64,000 nucleotides of DNA, taken from positions 31,841,437-31,905,436 of the forward strand of contig CP154956.1 in NCBI GenBank assembly GCA_039621445.1. The letters are read 5' to 3'. The stretch is from Euglena gracilis. Its lineage: Eukaryota > Euglenida > Euglenophyceae > Euglenales. Of this stretch, positions 30,390 to 42,600 are shown piece by piece. How positions within the stretch are numbered: position 1 is the first letter of the stretch; each line of letters begins with the position of its first letter. The notes beneath the pieces are model-generated. The model saw nothing but the letters and a program-made list of their open reading frames with translations. It did not search any database and had not been told where the DNA came from. The translations under genes and the position numbers were made by a program.

Positions 30390-31640
30390 AGACGAAGGCC
30401 GCTGCCACACCAAACCTCCTCCTGTTTCGCCCTGTGGTGCACTGTCTCAAGCAGCCTCTGCCCTTGTGCACTTTCCACGGCTGTGCTACATTTCGATGAA
30501 TTGTGCACGTGATGCAGATGCCGCAGCGGCATTTCTGAAGCTGGAGAGCACCCTCCACCCCCCCCCCCAGGACGGAAGCTTTAATTCCAGTACGCAGCCC
30601 CCGCCCAAACAATTTTTATCCCATTGTTGCCCAGGGATGATTTACGTCCCAATTCTTACCTCCCAATCCCGTAATTTTCGGTAGTTTTTTGCCACAATTC
30701 TCGTTCCGCTTTCCTCCCTGAGTCTACATAAATTTGAAATGAAAGATGCAACGCCCAGCCGACAGTTTCTCGGGAAGGGAACACGTGTTTTCTCTCTGCA
30801 AAAATTGGAGGTTTTTTTTTTGGAATTGTTGGGTTTTTTTTGCAATTCTGCTGAGAAATGATTTTGACTAAGAAATATTCCACATCTGAACTTTTTCCCC
30901 TGAGACTAATTTTTTGTTGTTCCTGGAAGAGGAGAAAATTTTGTAACTCCCTCCAGCAGAAATGTGCATATTCCCCGTATCAATTTCTTCGCAGTTTCTC
31001 CACATTTTCCCACATTATTTCCTGCAATTTTCCTGAAGGCCTCCAATCTGGCGTTGCTTCAGGTTTTTTTTTGCAAAGTGGTGTTCTTTCCAATAAAACG
31101 CACAAAAGAATGCGAATTTTGGAATTTGTTTTATTTGGAGTGTGGAGTTTGAGATTGTTCCTTTTGTTAGATATCTCCCTACTAAAAAAAAAAGCATTGG
31201 ATGTTCTATTTTAAATTTGCCAATAAGGGTCTAGATCCTCACCCCCAAAAGTGTCTCAAATGCAAACTTTTATGAAAATCAAGGATTTCAACATGGCGGG
31301 GATAAACAAAGTGTTTTTAAGAAGAAATTAGTAAAAAAAAAATAATAAGAAGAAGAAGAATGTGAGAATAATTAGCCCCCCTTTTCAATTTTTAATACAC
31401 AGAGCAAGTCGGAAAACTTGCACAAATCAGAGAATCTGGATCTGGACTGCCCCATTTGGGGATTGATCAAGTTTGGTCAGCCCCCACTCCAGTAAATGCT
31501 ACGCCAAAGCATTATTTTTAGATGTCATCAAAATCTTGAAATGTGAGAACACGATGCTTAAAGAGCCAGCCCCTCGAAAAGCAATCCTTCGGCTGCGACT
31601 TAAACCCAACCTACCATTTGCAAATCAGGGAACACCGGGG
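30390..31640. other. intergenic AT-rich DNA, no gene seen
   Basis: T-rich and A-rich sequence between the oxidase and the CpG-rich segment. Only short open frames with biased composition occur; no known domain or splice pattern was seen. Confidence 0.5.
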
Positions 31641-32630
31641 GGGGGGGGCTCACGTTGGCTGCGCAGCGCAGCCTGTGTGTCGGGGGTGCCGGACAGAGGC
31701 ATTAGTCCCTCTGCCGCGTGGGGTGTGCGTTGCCGGGGAGGCGGTCCGCCCATGCCGGCCCTCCGACACCGCAGCCCGGCGCCCGACCCCCCCCCCTCCC
31801 CCCGCCGTGCACCGCTCGGCGGGCACCGCTCCGCTCGCTCACCTCCGCCCCGCGGCGCTGATGGCGACGGCCGAGGTGCGGTGACGGGCGGCCGGCACTC
31901 GGCCTCAACGTTGCCCCGCAGTGCAAATCATCGGGTTTTTTTTTGCCAGCGGCCTACGCCGTCCCAGCCACGGATTCATTAAACACCTGCGTGACCCCCC
32001 AGTCCCGGGGGGGGGGGGGGGTTGGGGCCGCTGGACCTGGAGGGGATACGTCGTGGGTCAGTCCAGCCCGGCGAAAGGCCGGAAAACTTTTTTCAAGGGG
32101 GTTTCGGCCAGGTTTTCGGCACTGAGGCTTCTCAGGGTGGGTGGGTGCGTGGGTGGGTGAGTGTGCGCCCGGGAACCATTTGCCCCGCAGAGGTCACCCA
32201 GTGATTGCAGCATTTTTTTCTGTAATGATTTTGTGAACTCGGGCAATTTGCCCTTTTTTTTGTTTGTGCATGTGCCGAAACAAGCCGAGCCTCTCCCCGG
32301 CTGTCCCCTGGTTTCAGTTTCCATGCCTCTGGTCGGGTCCGCAATACTCCGGGCGGAACACCGCCACAGGCCCCGCCCGTGGCTTGCGTCCGGGCGGAAC
32401 GCCGGTAAAAGCGTCGCCGGGCAGCCCGATGGCGGAGGAAGACCTGCCCACCCTCGCAGCCTGCGGGCACCCCCGGCAGAGGTGCGCCTGCGTCGTCCCC
32501 CCCCCCCTGCCCCAAAACCTGGGGGGGGGCAGCGCCGCCGGACGAATAGGTTTACAACTGCAGGTCTCCTCCCCCGCCAGCTTTCAGCAACGTCTCCGGA
32601 TTTGGGCTTGGCGGGCGTGGCAGTGAGTGT
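31640..32630 (+). promoter_or_regulatory. CpG-rich segment, possible promoter and first exon of the claudin-like gene
   Basis: CpG-dense, GC-rich sequence (31640-31920 and 32330-32630) stands out from the AT-rich DNA at 30.6-31.6 kb. It includes ATGGCGACGGCCGAG followed by GTGCGG at 31861-31880, a possible start codon with a donor. It lies just upstream of duplication copy 2 and therefore of the claudin-like exons, whose start codon is otherwise missing. The equivalent region of copy 1 is outside the window. Confidence 0.3.
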
Positions 32631-32990
32631 TCCCTTTCCATATGAGCACTTAGTTACTGGCCACTCGGGGGGGGGGGTGTTTTTTTCCAGCTGCCTGGTT
32701 TTTTGGCCCAAACATCCCCCCCCTGGGTGCGCGGTCCGCAAACCAGAAAAGTGACCGGTTTTTTTTTTACCATTCTTTTCGGAGTTGTCGTCAATTTTCT
32801 CTTGGAATCCAGAATGACCGACCCTTCCCCCCCCCCCTGGGTGGTTGTGCCTGACTGGTTTCTGAAAAAAGTGACTGACTGGTTTTTGGAAGAGCGGGAT
32901 GAGGACGGTAAAGAATGGTCTGTCCTCCACCTCTCACGCCCCCCCCAGCCCCCCCCCTCCCCCAAACCCGTGCTCGGCGGTGGGCCACAG

Positions 32991-35900
32991 GTGGGCGCTG
33001 CTCAGCGCCGTGCTGTGTGTCGCCGCCACCGCGTGCGCCGCCTTCGCCTGCGCGCTGCCGCACTGGGCCACGGCGGGGTCGGTGTCCTTCGGCCTGTGGG
33101 AGACGTGCACCGACGGCTCCGGCGGCACGCCGGCGGTGTGTGAGCGCGCGCGCGGCGTCGGGGATGGGGTTTCGCGGCGATGAAAAGCCGGGGGCCGGAG
33201 GATGGAATGAGAGACGGAGATCAGGACTGCCCGCCATTGGGGTGTCCCCCCCCCCCGCTGTTCACCAGACACCCACGACCCTGAAGGGGGATCTTCCAAC
33301 GTGCCATGGTGGCAGCCGGGGCATCCCTGCCAGCACCACCAGGGCAGAACGGGAATCGGCCAAACAGCCAGGGTGGTGGGGGGTCGACCATCCCCCACCC
33401 CCTGCATGACGGGGGGGGGGGGTCGACCACGCCCCACCTCCGTATTTCCGGAAACACCAATTTTCAAACCCAAAAATTTCCCCCGTGGATTTGTTAAAAT
33501 AAAATTGTGAGAATGCTGTGGGTTGGGGGGGGGGTCGACACCAGGCCTTCCTGTTCTGCCCTGGTCACTGCCCACATCGTTGCCGACAAGGCACACCGCC
33601 CTGTTGCAAACAGCACTGCCCTGTCGGCAATCCGTTCCGCTGCGCCAGCCGGGGTCATCAATATGGGCGGGCCATACCCCCGGCTCGTGATGGGGTCCGG
33701 CCGGGGCTGGGGCAACCCACGCCTGTCCTCCACGAACCAAACGACCCACCCTCCCCGGGGGGCCAGGGTTCGATGTCAGGAGGGGGAGTGCCCCCCCATC
33801 CCCACCTCCTGGACCTACCATTGATTCAGGTGTGTGTGAGCCCCCCCCCCCCTCCGGGCCGGGCCGGTGTGACTGACTGGTTTTCGGCTCCAGACCCCCC
33901 CCCTCCCCCCTGCCTGCTGTCGAACCCGGGGATTGAGCTGCACATCGCTTTCCATTCCGGTCGCCGCAGTCCTGCGCTGGGCTGGACGCCGGGGCGCTGC
34001 CGTGTAGCGACTTCCTCCAGGCCGGGGCTGTGTTGGCCCCGATTTTAGGCTCACGCTATTCTTCGCGACCAAGGCGGGTGGCCTCGCCGAACGCCCTGCT
34101 ATGGACGTGGGTGTTAGGGGATGCTGTTGCTGAAAGGTGTCCGAACTTCGGACACCCGGAGGTGACTGACGGGTTTAGGCTCAGGATCACCGGCCCGGGG
34201 TGGGGTCGGTCGGACTCGCCATAAGTGGTCTCATGTTGCGAAAGTAGTTCAAGGCGTCGAAATGGTCTCGAAGGTGGTAATTTTTTTTTGCCGTTTCAGC
34301 CAAAATCGGCTTCAGCGGCCAGAGTGCCCCCCCTGGGAAAGGAGCAGGAAGTGGGCGAATCTTTTTGATGGCCGAGTGACTGTTTTTTTTTGCAAATGGA
34401 AAGTGACCCCCCAGGGGGTGTGTGATGGCAATGGCATGGTTGCACCCCAACCCTTGATTGCCCCCCCCCCCAGTTCATGCGCAGCCCTGCTCCGGACGGT
34501 ACGCATCATCTCCCCGATTGGCGTCGCGTACTGTATGCTGACCGCCCTGGTGGCTTTCACACTGTCCCTCTGGCACCGGCGGGTCAGTATGTCCCTCCTC
34601 CAGAGGCGCATGCGGCGTCACGCAAACCCCGTGCAAGTCCAAGCCCAACGGAAGCCAATCACTCGCACAAGCACGATCACAAGCACACGCAGATCCACAC
34701 ACGAATGGCATTGAAGTGCAGGTGAAAGCCAGGACCAGAAATTGCAACACATTGGCGGGGGGGGGACAACAACGGGATGGGTCGCTGGATCGCCATTTGC
34801 CTTCAGTTTCCTCTCCCTCCCCCCGGCAGGCCTGCTGCTGCTATTCGTGTGGGGCGCCTGCCTCGCCGCCGCCTTCACCACGACGCTCATCTGCTTCCTG
34901 CTGTGGCTGTTGCTGCTCGGCGTGGTGTGCCCCACCGGATCTCGTGGGTGGTGCGTTGCTTCTCCTACCCAACAAAGAGGTTGGGGCGGTGCTCTGCTTT
35001 CCCCGACCGTGGCAAGGCGTGTTACAAAAATCTTTGGGCCAGGTCCTCCGCAGAATGAGGCGTTTTTGTCACTGTAGCATCCAGGTGATTTCTTAAGTCG
35101 GAGGGTACCCTACCCCCCCGGGGCGGGTCCAGCCAGCCAGCAGCCCAAATTCGGGCTGGGAGCCCCCCGCCCCCCCCCCCGGGTGTCGAGTGAAATAAAG
35201 TTGGGTCCACCCCGGCCGGAGGCCAGGCCTGCCGGCCACAGGCCGGCCAGCCAACTGGGCTGCCCAGATCACCAATCCCTGCATTTTTTCCCCTCACCAC
35301 AGCTTCCTCCATCACAGCCCCCCAGCCTTGATCTAGCTCCATCCACCAAAATGTCGAAAATGGCAAATGGCAAATGGCAAATTTAGAAAATTTTGTTTTT
35401 CACCGACCCAGTCCTGGACCCCCCCCCATCCTCCCCCACCCCCGGGGGGGGGGGGTCCAGCCAAACAGCTCAAATCCAGCCAGCAGCCTTTTTGCCAGCC
35501 GGAGGCTGGACCCCCCCCCCCCCCGGAGGGGTCCTTAAGAAATCCCCTGACAGCATCCCCAGGCTGATTTTTAAGGCTGCCGACCCCTCCCCCTGGGGGG
35601 TGCTGCAGAGTTGGTACTCCAAGGCACCCCAGATCCGACCACCCACGGGGGGGGGGGGGCATTGCCAAAAGTGCCCAGGCACTCGGCCCGGGTCGAGGCG
35701 CCAGAAGCCCAGAAAACGACCCATTTTTGGGAGCAAATTTCTCCCCACGACCGGGCAGCAGTGCAACCTGCCCAGGCAATCCGAGACCCTTCCCCCCCCC
35801 CCCCCTGGGGTTGGTCAGAATCAGCCTGCAGCACCTGCCATTTTTTTTAACCTCACCGCAGGGTGCGGTGCAGACACTGTTTGTGCCGCCTCGGTTGCCA

Positions 35901-36816
35901 CGCGGCACACTGTGGTCGTGCCGCTTGGCCCCAAATCCCAATATACCATTTTCTCGGCGGAGCAAAGCCTGGACCCTGGGCCTACAACACGATGGCGTGG
36001 CCCTTCCCCTCAGAAGGGCTGCAACGCCTACACGATGGACTTCTGCCTGTGGGTGCATGCTGTGCGTGGGTTTTTTTGGCCCCCCCCCACCACCCAGCCG
36101 GAACCAACGCCGGCTGCCGCCCCCCCCCCCCCCCCTGCCCCCCCTGGGTTCGCATATATATATGCGGTGCACAGGTGTGGTCCCCCCCCCCCCCAGACCG
36201 GAGGTCCCCACCCCCACCTGCCTTCGGCCCGGTATTTGTGCTGGCCTGATGTCCACTGCCTGCCCCAGCCGCCCATTGCTCGTCCATCCTTGAAGCCACC
36301 ATCCGCGCTTCGGGCACTCTTCCCTCAGTGTTCCACTTGTATGTTGCAAGCAATTTCCCCCTTTTCTTCAATTGTCTTTTCCCACAGCTTTTTCACCCTC
36401 ACCACCACCCGGACCCCCAGCTCTGCCGTTGAGGGGTGTCCCCCCCCCCACCCCAGGAGCCGGAGTTGCCGGTGTTGCCGTATGTGGTGCTGGACGGCCA
36501 GGGGCAGGCCAGGCCTGGGGACCCGGAGCCTGGCCGGTCCAGTCCGCAGTCGGACATGGAGGGGGTGGGTGAGTGGGGGGAGGGGGCGCTGGCCGCCCCT
36601 GGGGTCAAGCGGGACGCCTTCGACGCACCCACCAAGGCCGACCCCCGGCTGCCCGTCGGCGAGGCGCTGTTGCCTTTTGACGGCGATGAGGTGCGCCACC
36701 GGGGACGTTCCTCAGCAACAGTCACGCCCCCAGACACCGTCTCCGCCTTGTCGATAGCCCCCCCCCCCCCTGCTGACAACCTTGCCCCTCCCAAAGAGAA
36801 GCTTCAGGCAGGTTGA
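32991..36816 (+). pseudogene. claudin/PMP22-like four-helix membrane protein, copy 2 (helix 4 damaged)
   Basis: Exons 32991-33137, 34474-34586 and 34830-34924 match copy 1 in length (147, 113, 95 bp). Exon 2 differs mostly at synonymous sites in the membrane-helix frame, which supports that frame as coding. Exon 4 starts normally at 36014 (KGCNAYTMDFCLWV) but from about 36058 the GC-rich stretch for helix 4 is gone, replaced by a shorter sequence with a T run and a C run, so the helix and the donor site are lost. Exon 5 starts at 36457, and one extra C in the run near 36760 shifts the last ~20 codons relative to copy 1, moving the stop to 36814-36816. It is a damaged allele or copy, or the C/G runs were misassembled. 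Confidence 0.5.
35082..35549. mobile_element. hAT-type non-autonomous element, family D (copy 2)
   Basis: Orthologous to the element at 2816-3270. The ends are CAGGTGATTTCTTAAG and CTTAAGAAATCCCCTG, and the flanks GTAGCATC / ACAGCATC are decayed forms of the same target duplication. Confidence 0.85.
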
Positions 36817-37239
36817 CCTCGCGTTCCCTTGGGGGCAGAGGAGGGTTCATGCAAGGGTGTAATTCAAGCGTATTCTGAACCGCCCGTCACCCCCCCCAGG
36901 TGGTATGGGTGGTCCAGACCCGTCAGGTCAAGGGGGAGGTGTGGGGGGCATCCTAAAGCTGGGGCACCCTCCTTAAGTCAAAACCCCCTGGGTGGCACCC
37001 AGGACCCTCAAAAGGTCAAATTTTGCATTCCGGAGCTTCGTGTTGTGAAACGTTTAGCATTTTTGACAGAATTTTATCAAAAATGCGCAAATTTTCCAAA
37101 CAAGAGCCCAAAATCGCATTTTGAGCAATTGAGGCATTTTTTTCGGCCCGGTGTTCATACCCAGTCCGTATCTTTGGCCATGCCTGTTCGGGCCCCCCCC
37201 CCATCACCCCACCTGCTGGGGCTGCCCCCCTGCGCATCA

Positions 37240-37545
37240 CCCAAATGTTTTTTGCGCGTTTTTCATTTTTTTGCGACATTTTTCCTTCCTTTTTTCCCTT
37301 TGGGGATTTTTCACTTAAGCATTTTTTTTTGTCACACATTTTTTTTTTTTTTAAATTTTCATTTTCGACTTTTTTTTTCTTTTTTTTTTACATTTCTTAA
37401 TTTTTTTTCCATTTTTTAAGTTTTTTTTTTTTTTTTCGTTTTTTGCACATTTTTTCTCTTTTGCACATTTTTTGTTTTTTTGCGCATTTTTTTTTTTTTT
37501 GCCATTTTTTTTTTTTTTTGCCACCATTTTCCACTCCTTTTCCCC
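37240..37545. repeat. long T-rich tract (copy 2 only)
   Basis: About 300 bp of T runs broken by TTTGCGCATTTT and TTTTGCCA. Copy 1 has no counterpart between 5510 and 5580. Confidence 0.9.
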
Positions 37546-39626
37546 ATCCCCCCCATGCTTACCTACCCATGACTCCCCCTCCCCTATTCAGCCCGGCTGC
37601 TCCCTTCCCCTTCCTTCCCCCTCTCCCCTCCCCAGCCAGCTGTCATGCGATCCTCTCTGGCGGCTTTGTTTATGTGCCGGCGGTCGCCAGGCGAATATTT
37701 TGCCCCTCTCCCCGGCCCCACCCTCTCCTGTTGTTGCTCTTCATCCTGGATTTCGAGTGCCTTGTTCCGTGCGTGTCTCTTGCCGTGGCCAAGCCTCTAC
37801 TTAATCTTTTTCATGTTCTTTGTTCCATTTGCGCAAAGGAAGATGAGTTTTATTTGGGGGGAGGTCAGGACCCAGCTTGAGTTTCTAGTTGCACGCACGC
37901 CCTTCGTGTGTCTGTGTGTGGACCTTCCCCATTTTCTGGGTTGGCACAGGGGAAAGGCGATTTTGATTTTTTGATGGCCCTTCGACACATGGCGCCAAAG
38001 GTTTCATTCCCCGGGGTTGACCCCCGGGAAACCATGCGGCAATGTGCCAGTGCCTGGGCGACAGGCCAGCCCCTCCCACGCCAACTCCACAGCGCTGCTA
38101 CACTGTACCCGACCCGACCCCCCCCTGCACCCCTCCTCCCCACCGGCTGGTCTTCCTCCTCCTGGCCAGCCGCAGTGGATCTTGCAGGCTCCGCCTGCTT
38201 CACGGCCCCATGGGATCCCCTCTCCGTGCCCTGTGTGCTTTGTCTTCGCCCATTCATCGCAGAAGCAGATCAGCTTCCTTTGCCCCCCCTTCCCTCCCAT
38301 TCCTTTTCCACCTTTTTTGATTTGTTGGTTTCATCCCCATGTTTCCCTTCCCATGGCCCCTCTCCCTTCCCATCGAGGGACATCCCATGTTCATACCCCC
38401 ATACCATACCCCATACCCATCGCCCCCATACCCCCCCCCCATCATACCCCCCCCTCCCCTTTTTTTCCCGTTCTGTGCCCGGGGGGGGCTCCCGCCACCC
38501 CCCCCCCCCCGACGGCCTGATAACCTCATTTTTCCCCCAGTTTGCCATACCCGTACGTTTCACATACGTTGCCCCATCCGGGCCGATTGGCCATTCCTGT
38601 GAACGGCTGCAGCCTGCTGGCCGTCTGTGAGGGGCGACCCAACTCTTTCGCTCCTCCCCTGGCCGGCCACAGTGGAGGTCTTGTCGAGCAATTCCTGGCC
38701 CGATCCTCACTGTGGGGGCCCCCTTGCCGTTTGCGTTGCAGCACCGTGGGATTCGGAGTTCGCCACTTCGAGTGAAACGGACGGTTTGAAGACTCTGAAA
38801 GTCGTTGTAGACGAAGAGGACACAAAAAGCAGGAGGACTTCCACCAGTGGCCAGTTGAGTTCTGGGCCACATCACCCTTTATGTTGAGATTCTGTGACAC
38901 ATTCTTTTCTGTAGCAAATCCTGCATAATCCCGCATTATCGTGCATAATTTCGAGGTCAAAATTGACCTAAAAAGCTTCGCCGGTTGCTTTTTTTGATTT
39001 TTTTGGGTTTCTTTTTCTGCACAATGGATGCTCTTCTTGATTTTATTCTGGCCAAATTTTGTTATTTCATTAATTTTTTTCTTTGGCTCATTAGTTTGCT
39101 TGGTCGGTGGGGGGAGATTAGGAGGTCAAGGAATTGTTGGTCAAACTCCGACCGCCCCCCCCCCCCAAATGACCCAAAGTACCCAAAAATGCAATTTTTG
39201 GCCACCCCTCCAGGGGGGGGGGGCGTCTGGGATCGGACCCCTCAGAGGGGGGGGGTACCAGGCCGTCCCCCCTGGAACATTGTGGGGAACATTATATGTA
39301 TGGCTTATGTCTCTAACTGATACCCCCCAAGATTTTGGAGTGTACCAGTTGGGCAGCAGGCATTGATTTGGCCCCCCTCACTTACATGCAAACTTGGCAC
39401 CCATTTTGTCGGCATGCCACACAGTCTGCCGAAGTTCTTGATATGTGAATTTGGCCCCTCAAGGTTGGCCCCCGGCCTCACTTTCACTCAAAAGCCGAAG
39501 CCAGGAAGGAAACGAACTGCGTCCCACGCTGATGTATCGTGGTGCGGAAAGCCGCCCCCATCTCCCCCACCGCAGGGCCGCCGCTGTCCCCCGCTCCACC
39601 GGGCCTGCTCCCGCTGCTGCCATCCG

Positions 39627-42600
39627 ATGTCGTGCCCCCCTTTCAGCCTCGACAAGCCGCGGTTCGATGCCGACCAGGCTCTTTTTTTTTAAGGAGACCC
39701 CACGGTCACCCCCCAGGTGGTTGGTTGATATGAGGGCATTCTCAACCCCGGGCAGTGCTACATAACAGCCAACGGTCCTGAGGTTGTTTATGCTGCAGGC
39801 AGGCAGGCACCTCACAGCACTCGTTACCCCGCTGGGGCTTTAAAATGACGCCTGATACCGACACATTCCTGGGCCGCACGCTGCATTTCTTCGACGTCAC
39901 GGATATGCGGACCCGCACAGGCCCCCCTCTTGGGGCTTTGTCCTTCCTTCACTGGAAGAAAGGCCCACTCATCCTCCAAATTTTCTTTTTTGCTCCGCTG
40001 CTTTTGAACATCCTGTCCCTCTTTCCTTGAAAAACAGTTTTTTTCCAGCAAATTGCAATGTGCTTCTTTCCGGGATTATTATTGGAGGGAGGGGGAAGAT
40101 ATTCTGTTCCGGGATGAACCAAAATTAAACCAAGATAACAGAAGAAAATTAAAACAAGAAAAACTGGAACAAACCAGAGCATTCTAAAAACAGAATAAAA
40201 GTTGCAGCCTGACGTGGAAATTTTAGGAATCCAATGGGAAGCTATAGTTATTTTGTGGTTTTTAACCATTGGCATACACTTTCATCTTTTCTCCCAATTT
40301 TGGTAAAATTTTGGCAATTTTGGCCAATCTTGGCATCTGCATTTGGACGTGATTTTTCCCTAACACCAAAGTTTTTGTAACTTTTTTTTTTGCAATTTTC
40401 GCCACCATTTTTTTAGAAGTAGCATGTTCTCAAACTTACAAAAATATATTGCTTTTTTTGTTGGAAAAATTGAAAACTTCCACCAATGTGCCAAAATGAA
40501 AACAAATCCCCAGGATGTGTAATTTCTTAACTCCCCTCCAACAAATTTTTATCCGGAATGCCCGGAATAAACTCCGGAAGATTCCGAAATAAACCTGAAT
40601 ATTCAAAATAGTTTTTTTTTGGATTACAATTTTTGACAAACGGGAAGATCCTCCCCCTGATTATTGCTGGAGTGAACGGTTCAAATCTCACAGAAAAGAT
40701 TGTGGTAAAATTCTGATGGTATAGCAATATTTTGTGAGGACTGCAGATCGTTACAGCGAAAGTCAAGAAAACCGATTGACAATAATCACGAATCATGAAT
40801 TCTGCAAACTGTACAATTTTGAAATTTTTCTTTGAATAGGAGCGAGGCAAGGGAATTCAAAAAGAAGGAACACATGGGTGATGGACACAACATTGGATCT
40901 CAAATGAAAAACCAAAAATGAACCCTAAAATAAAGCTCTTGGCTTGTGAACAATCTGAAGGTATTGTGTTTTTCTTTCTGTTTTTCAATATAAAAAAGAA
41001 CGTTGCTTCGTTCTCGGAGTTCAAATTTTTTCTGCTATGGTTTTTCCCATTTGTTTTCCGTGTGTTTTTTTTTTGTGTTTTTATTCCTGTTGGTACAACA
41101 AGGTTGGTACAGATTGACCTCCGCATTCGCCGACCTAAGAGGTTTTATGGATGGGGGAATCCTCCCAAAAAATAAAATTGAGAATTGGTTTATTTGCACT
41201 GGGCTCCAGTATTTGGTCAGAAATCAACACCCTACCTTTCATCCCTTTTTTCTTCGACGTTTCTCCTTCCAGGTGTTCCCGGCATCCCAGCGTTTGAACC
41301 ACCATGAATGGTGCCTTTGGGGATGCTTCCGCACCGTGTGCACCGTGTGCGGCACCGTGTGCACCGTGTGCGGCACCGTGTGCACCGTGTGGCGCACCGT
41401 GTGCACCGTGTGAGAAGAATCACTCCCCAAATGCCCAGCTTTCACAAGTCTTCGGCAGTGCCTCATCTTGCATTCTTATTTTAGTGTAAGCTGAGTGATG
41501 TTGAACAGCAGAGGGGAAAGATGATTTGTCGTGGGATTGGTGGCGGCCCCTAAAGACCCAGCACGTGGGCTTGGCAAATGATGGCCCTCAAACATATATG
41601 GACTGCAAAGAAAAAAAAAGCAAACATATATGCATATCTACGTTATATATGTATATGTGTGTGTGCATGTGTGTGTGTGTGTGAAACATAGAACCCCCAA
41701 CGAATAACAGACAGGAATTAAGACAGAAAATGATATGAAGGGTGAACACTTTTTTTTTTAAAAAAAGGCAAGGTTTCCCTCCGAAAACCTGCCTCACAAA
41801 CAAACCCTGCAAACAGATGAATTCAATCTACCTTCACTGATTTGCCGTTCATCCCACTCATTCAAATCTACAGCCTTGCCTGTCGCACAATCATGGACCG
41901 ACTGGGGCAACACCAGCCTGAAACACGATGCACGCTGCTCTCTGGACAACAAGGGAAGCGGGCGTGGCGTCCTACTGGTCAGCCGGCAGGAGCTGGAGCG
42001 CTGCAAGCAGCTGCTGGACGCCTTCAAGCAGAAAGGCATGCGCACTGCGGGAACATGTGTTGGTGCGTGCATATCCACACACATATGCACACAAGCGGCT
42101 TAAGCGGACGGATTCGCACTTAAGCTTTTTTTTTATGTCGATTTGCGCATTCGCGAAAATTTTGGAAATTTTGTATATCGGCTGTGTGGCTCCGGGGGGT
42201 TTGAAAACACGGTGACAAGAGAGTGCAAAAAATGAGCAAAATTCTGTTTTTGGCGGTGTGATCCCTGGGACTTTGACCAAAAATGGTGTTTTTGGGGTTT
42301 CCGAAAATGGAAAAAGCCTCGGCTGAGCTGGGGCCGAGCTGGCCCCAGCTCGGGTGCCCAAATAACACACTGGGGGGGGGTGTTATTTGGGGGGGGGGGT
42401 TTACCAAATTTTGTCTTCTTGTAACACAGCACTGTTGCAGAAAATGGGTCGAACAGTCGAATAACATGAGTTGAACATCAATTCATTCAGTCATTCACTT
42501 GACTGCCAAACAAATGAGGCCAAAACAACCGACTGTGTGTGCCGGGGAACAGCAGTACAACTGTATACACGTAGAGGCAGGCAAATTTTGGCCAGTCAGA

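Noticed and set aside
32058-32930. 290-codon minus-strand frame upstream of copy 2
   Set aside because: Antisense to CpG-rich sequence and poly-G/C runs; no domain recognised.
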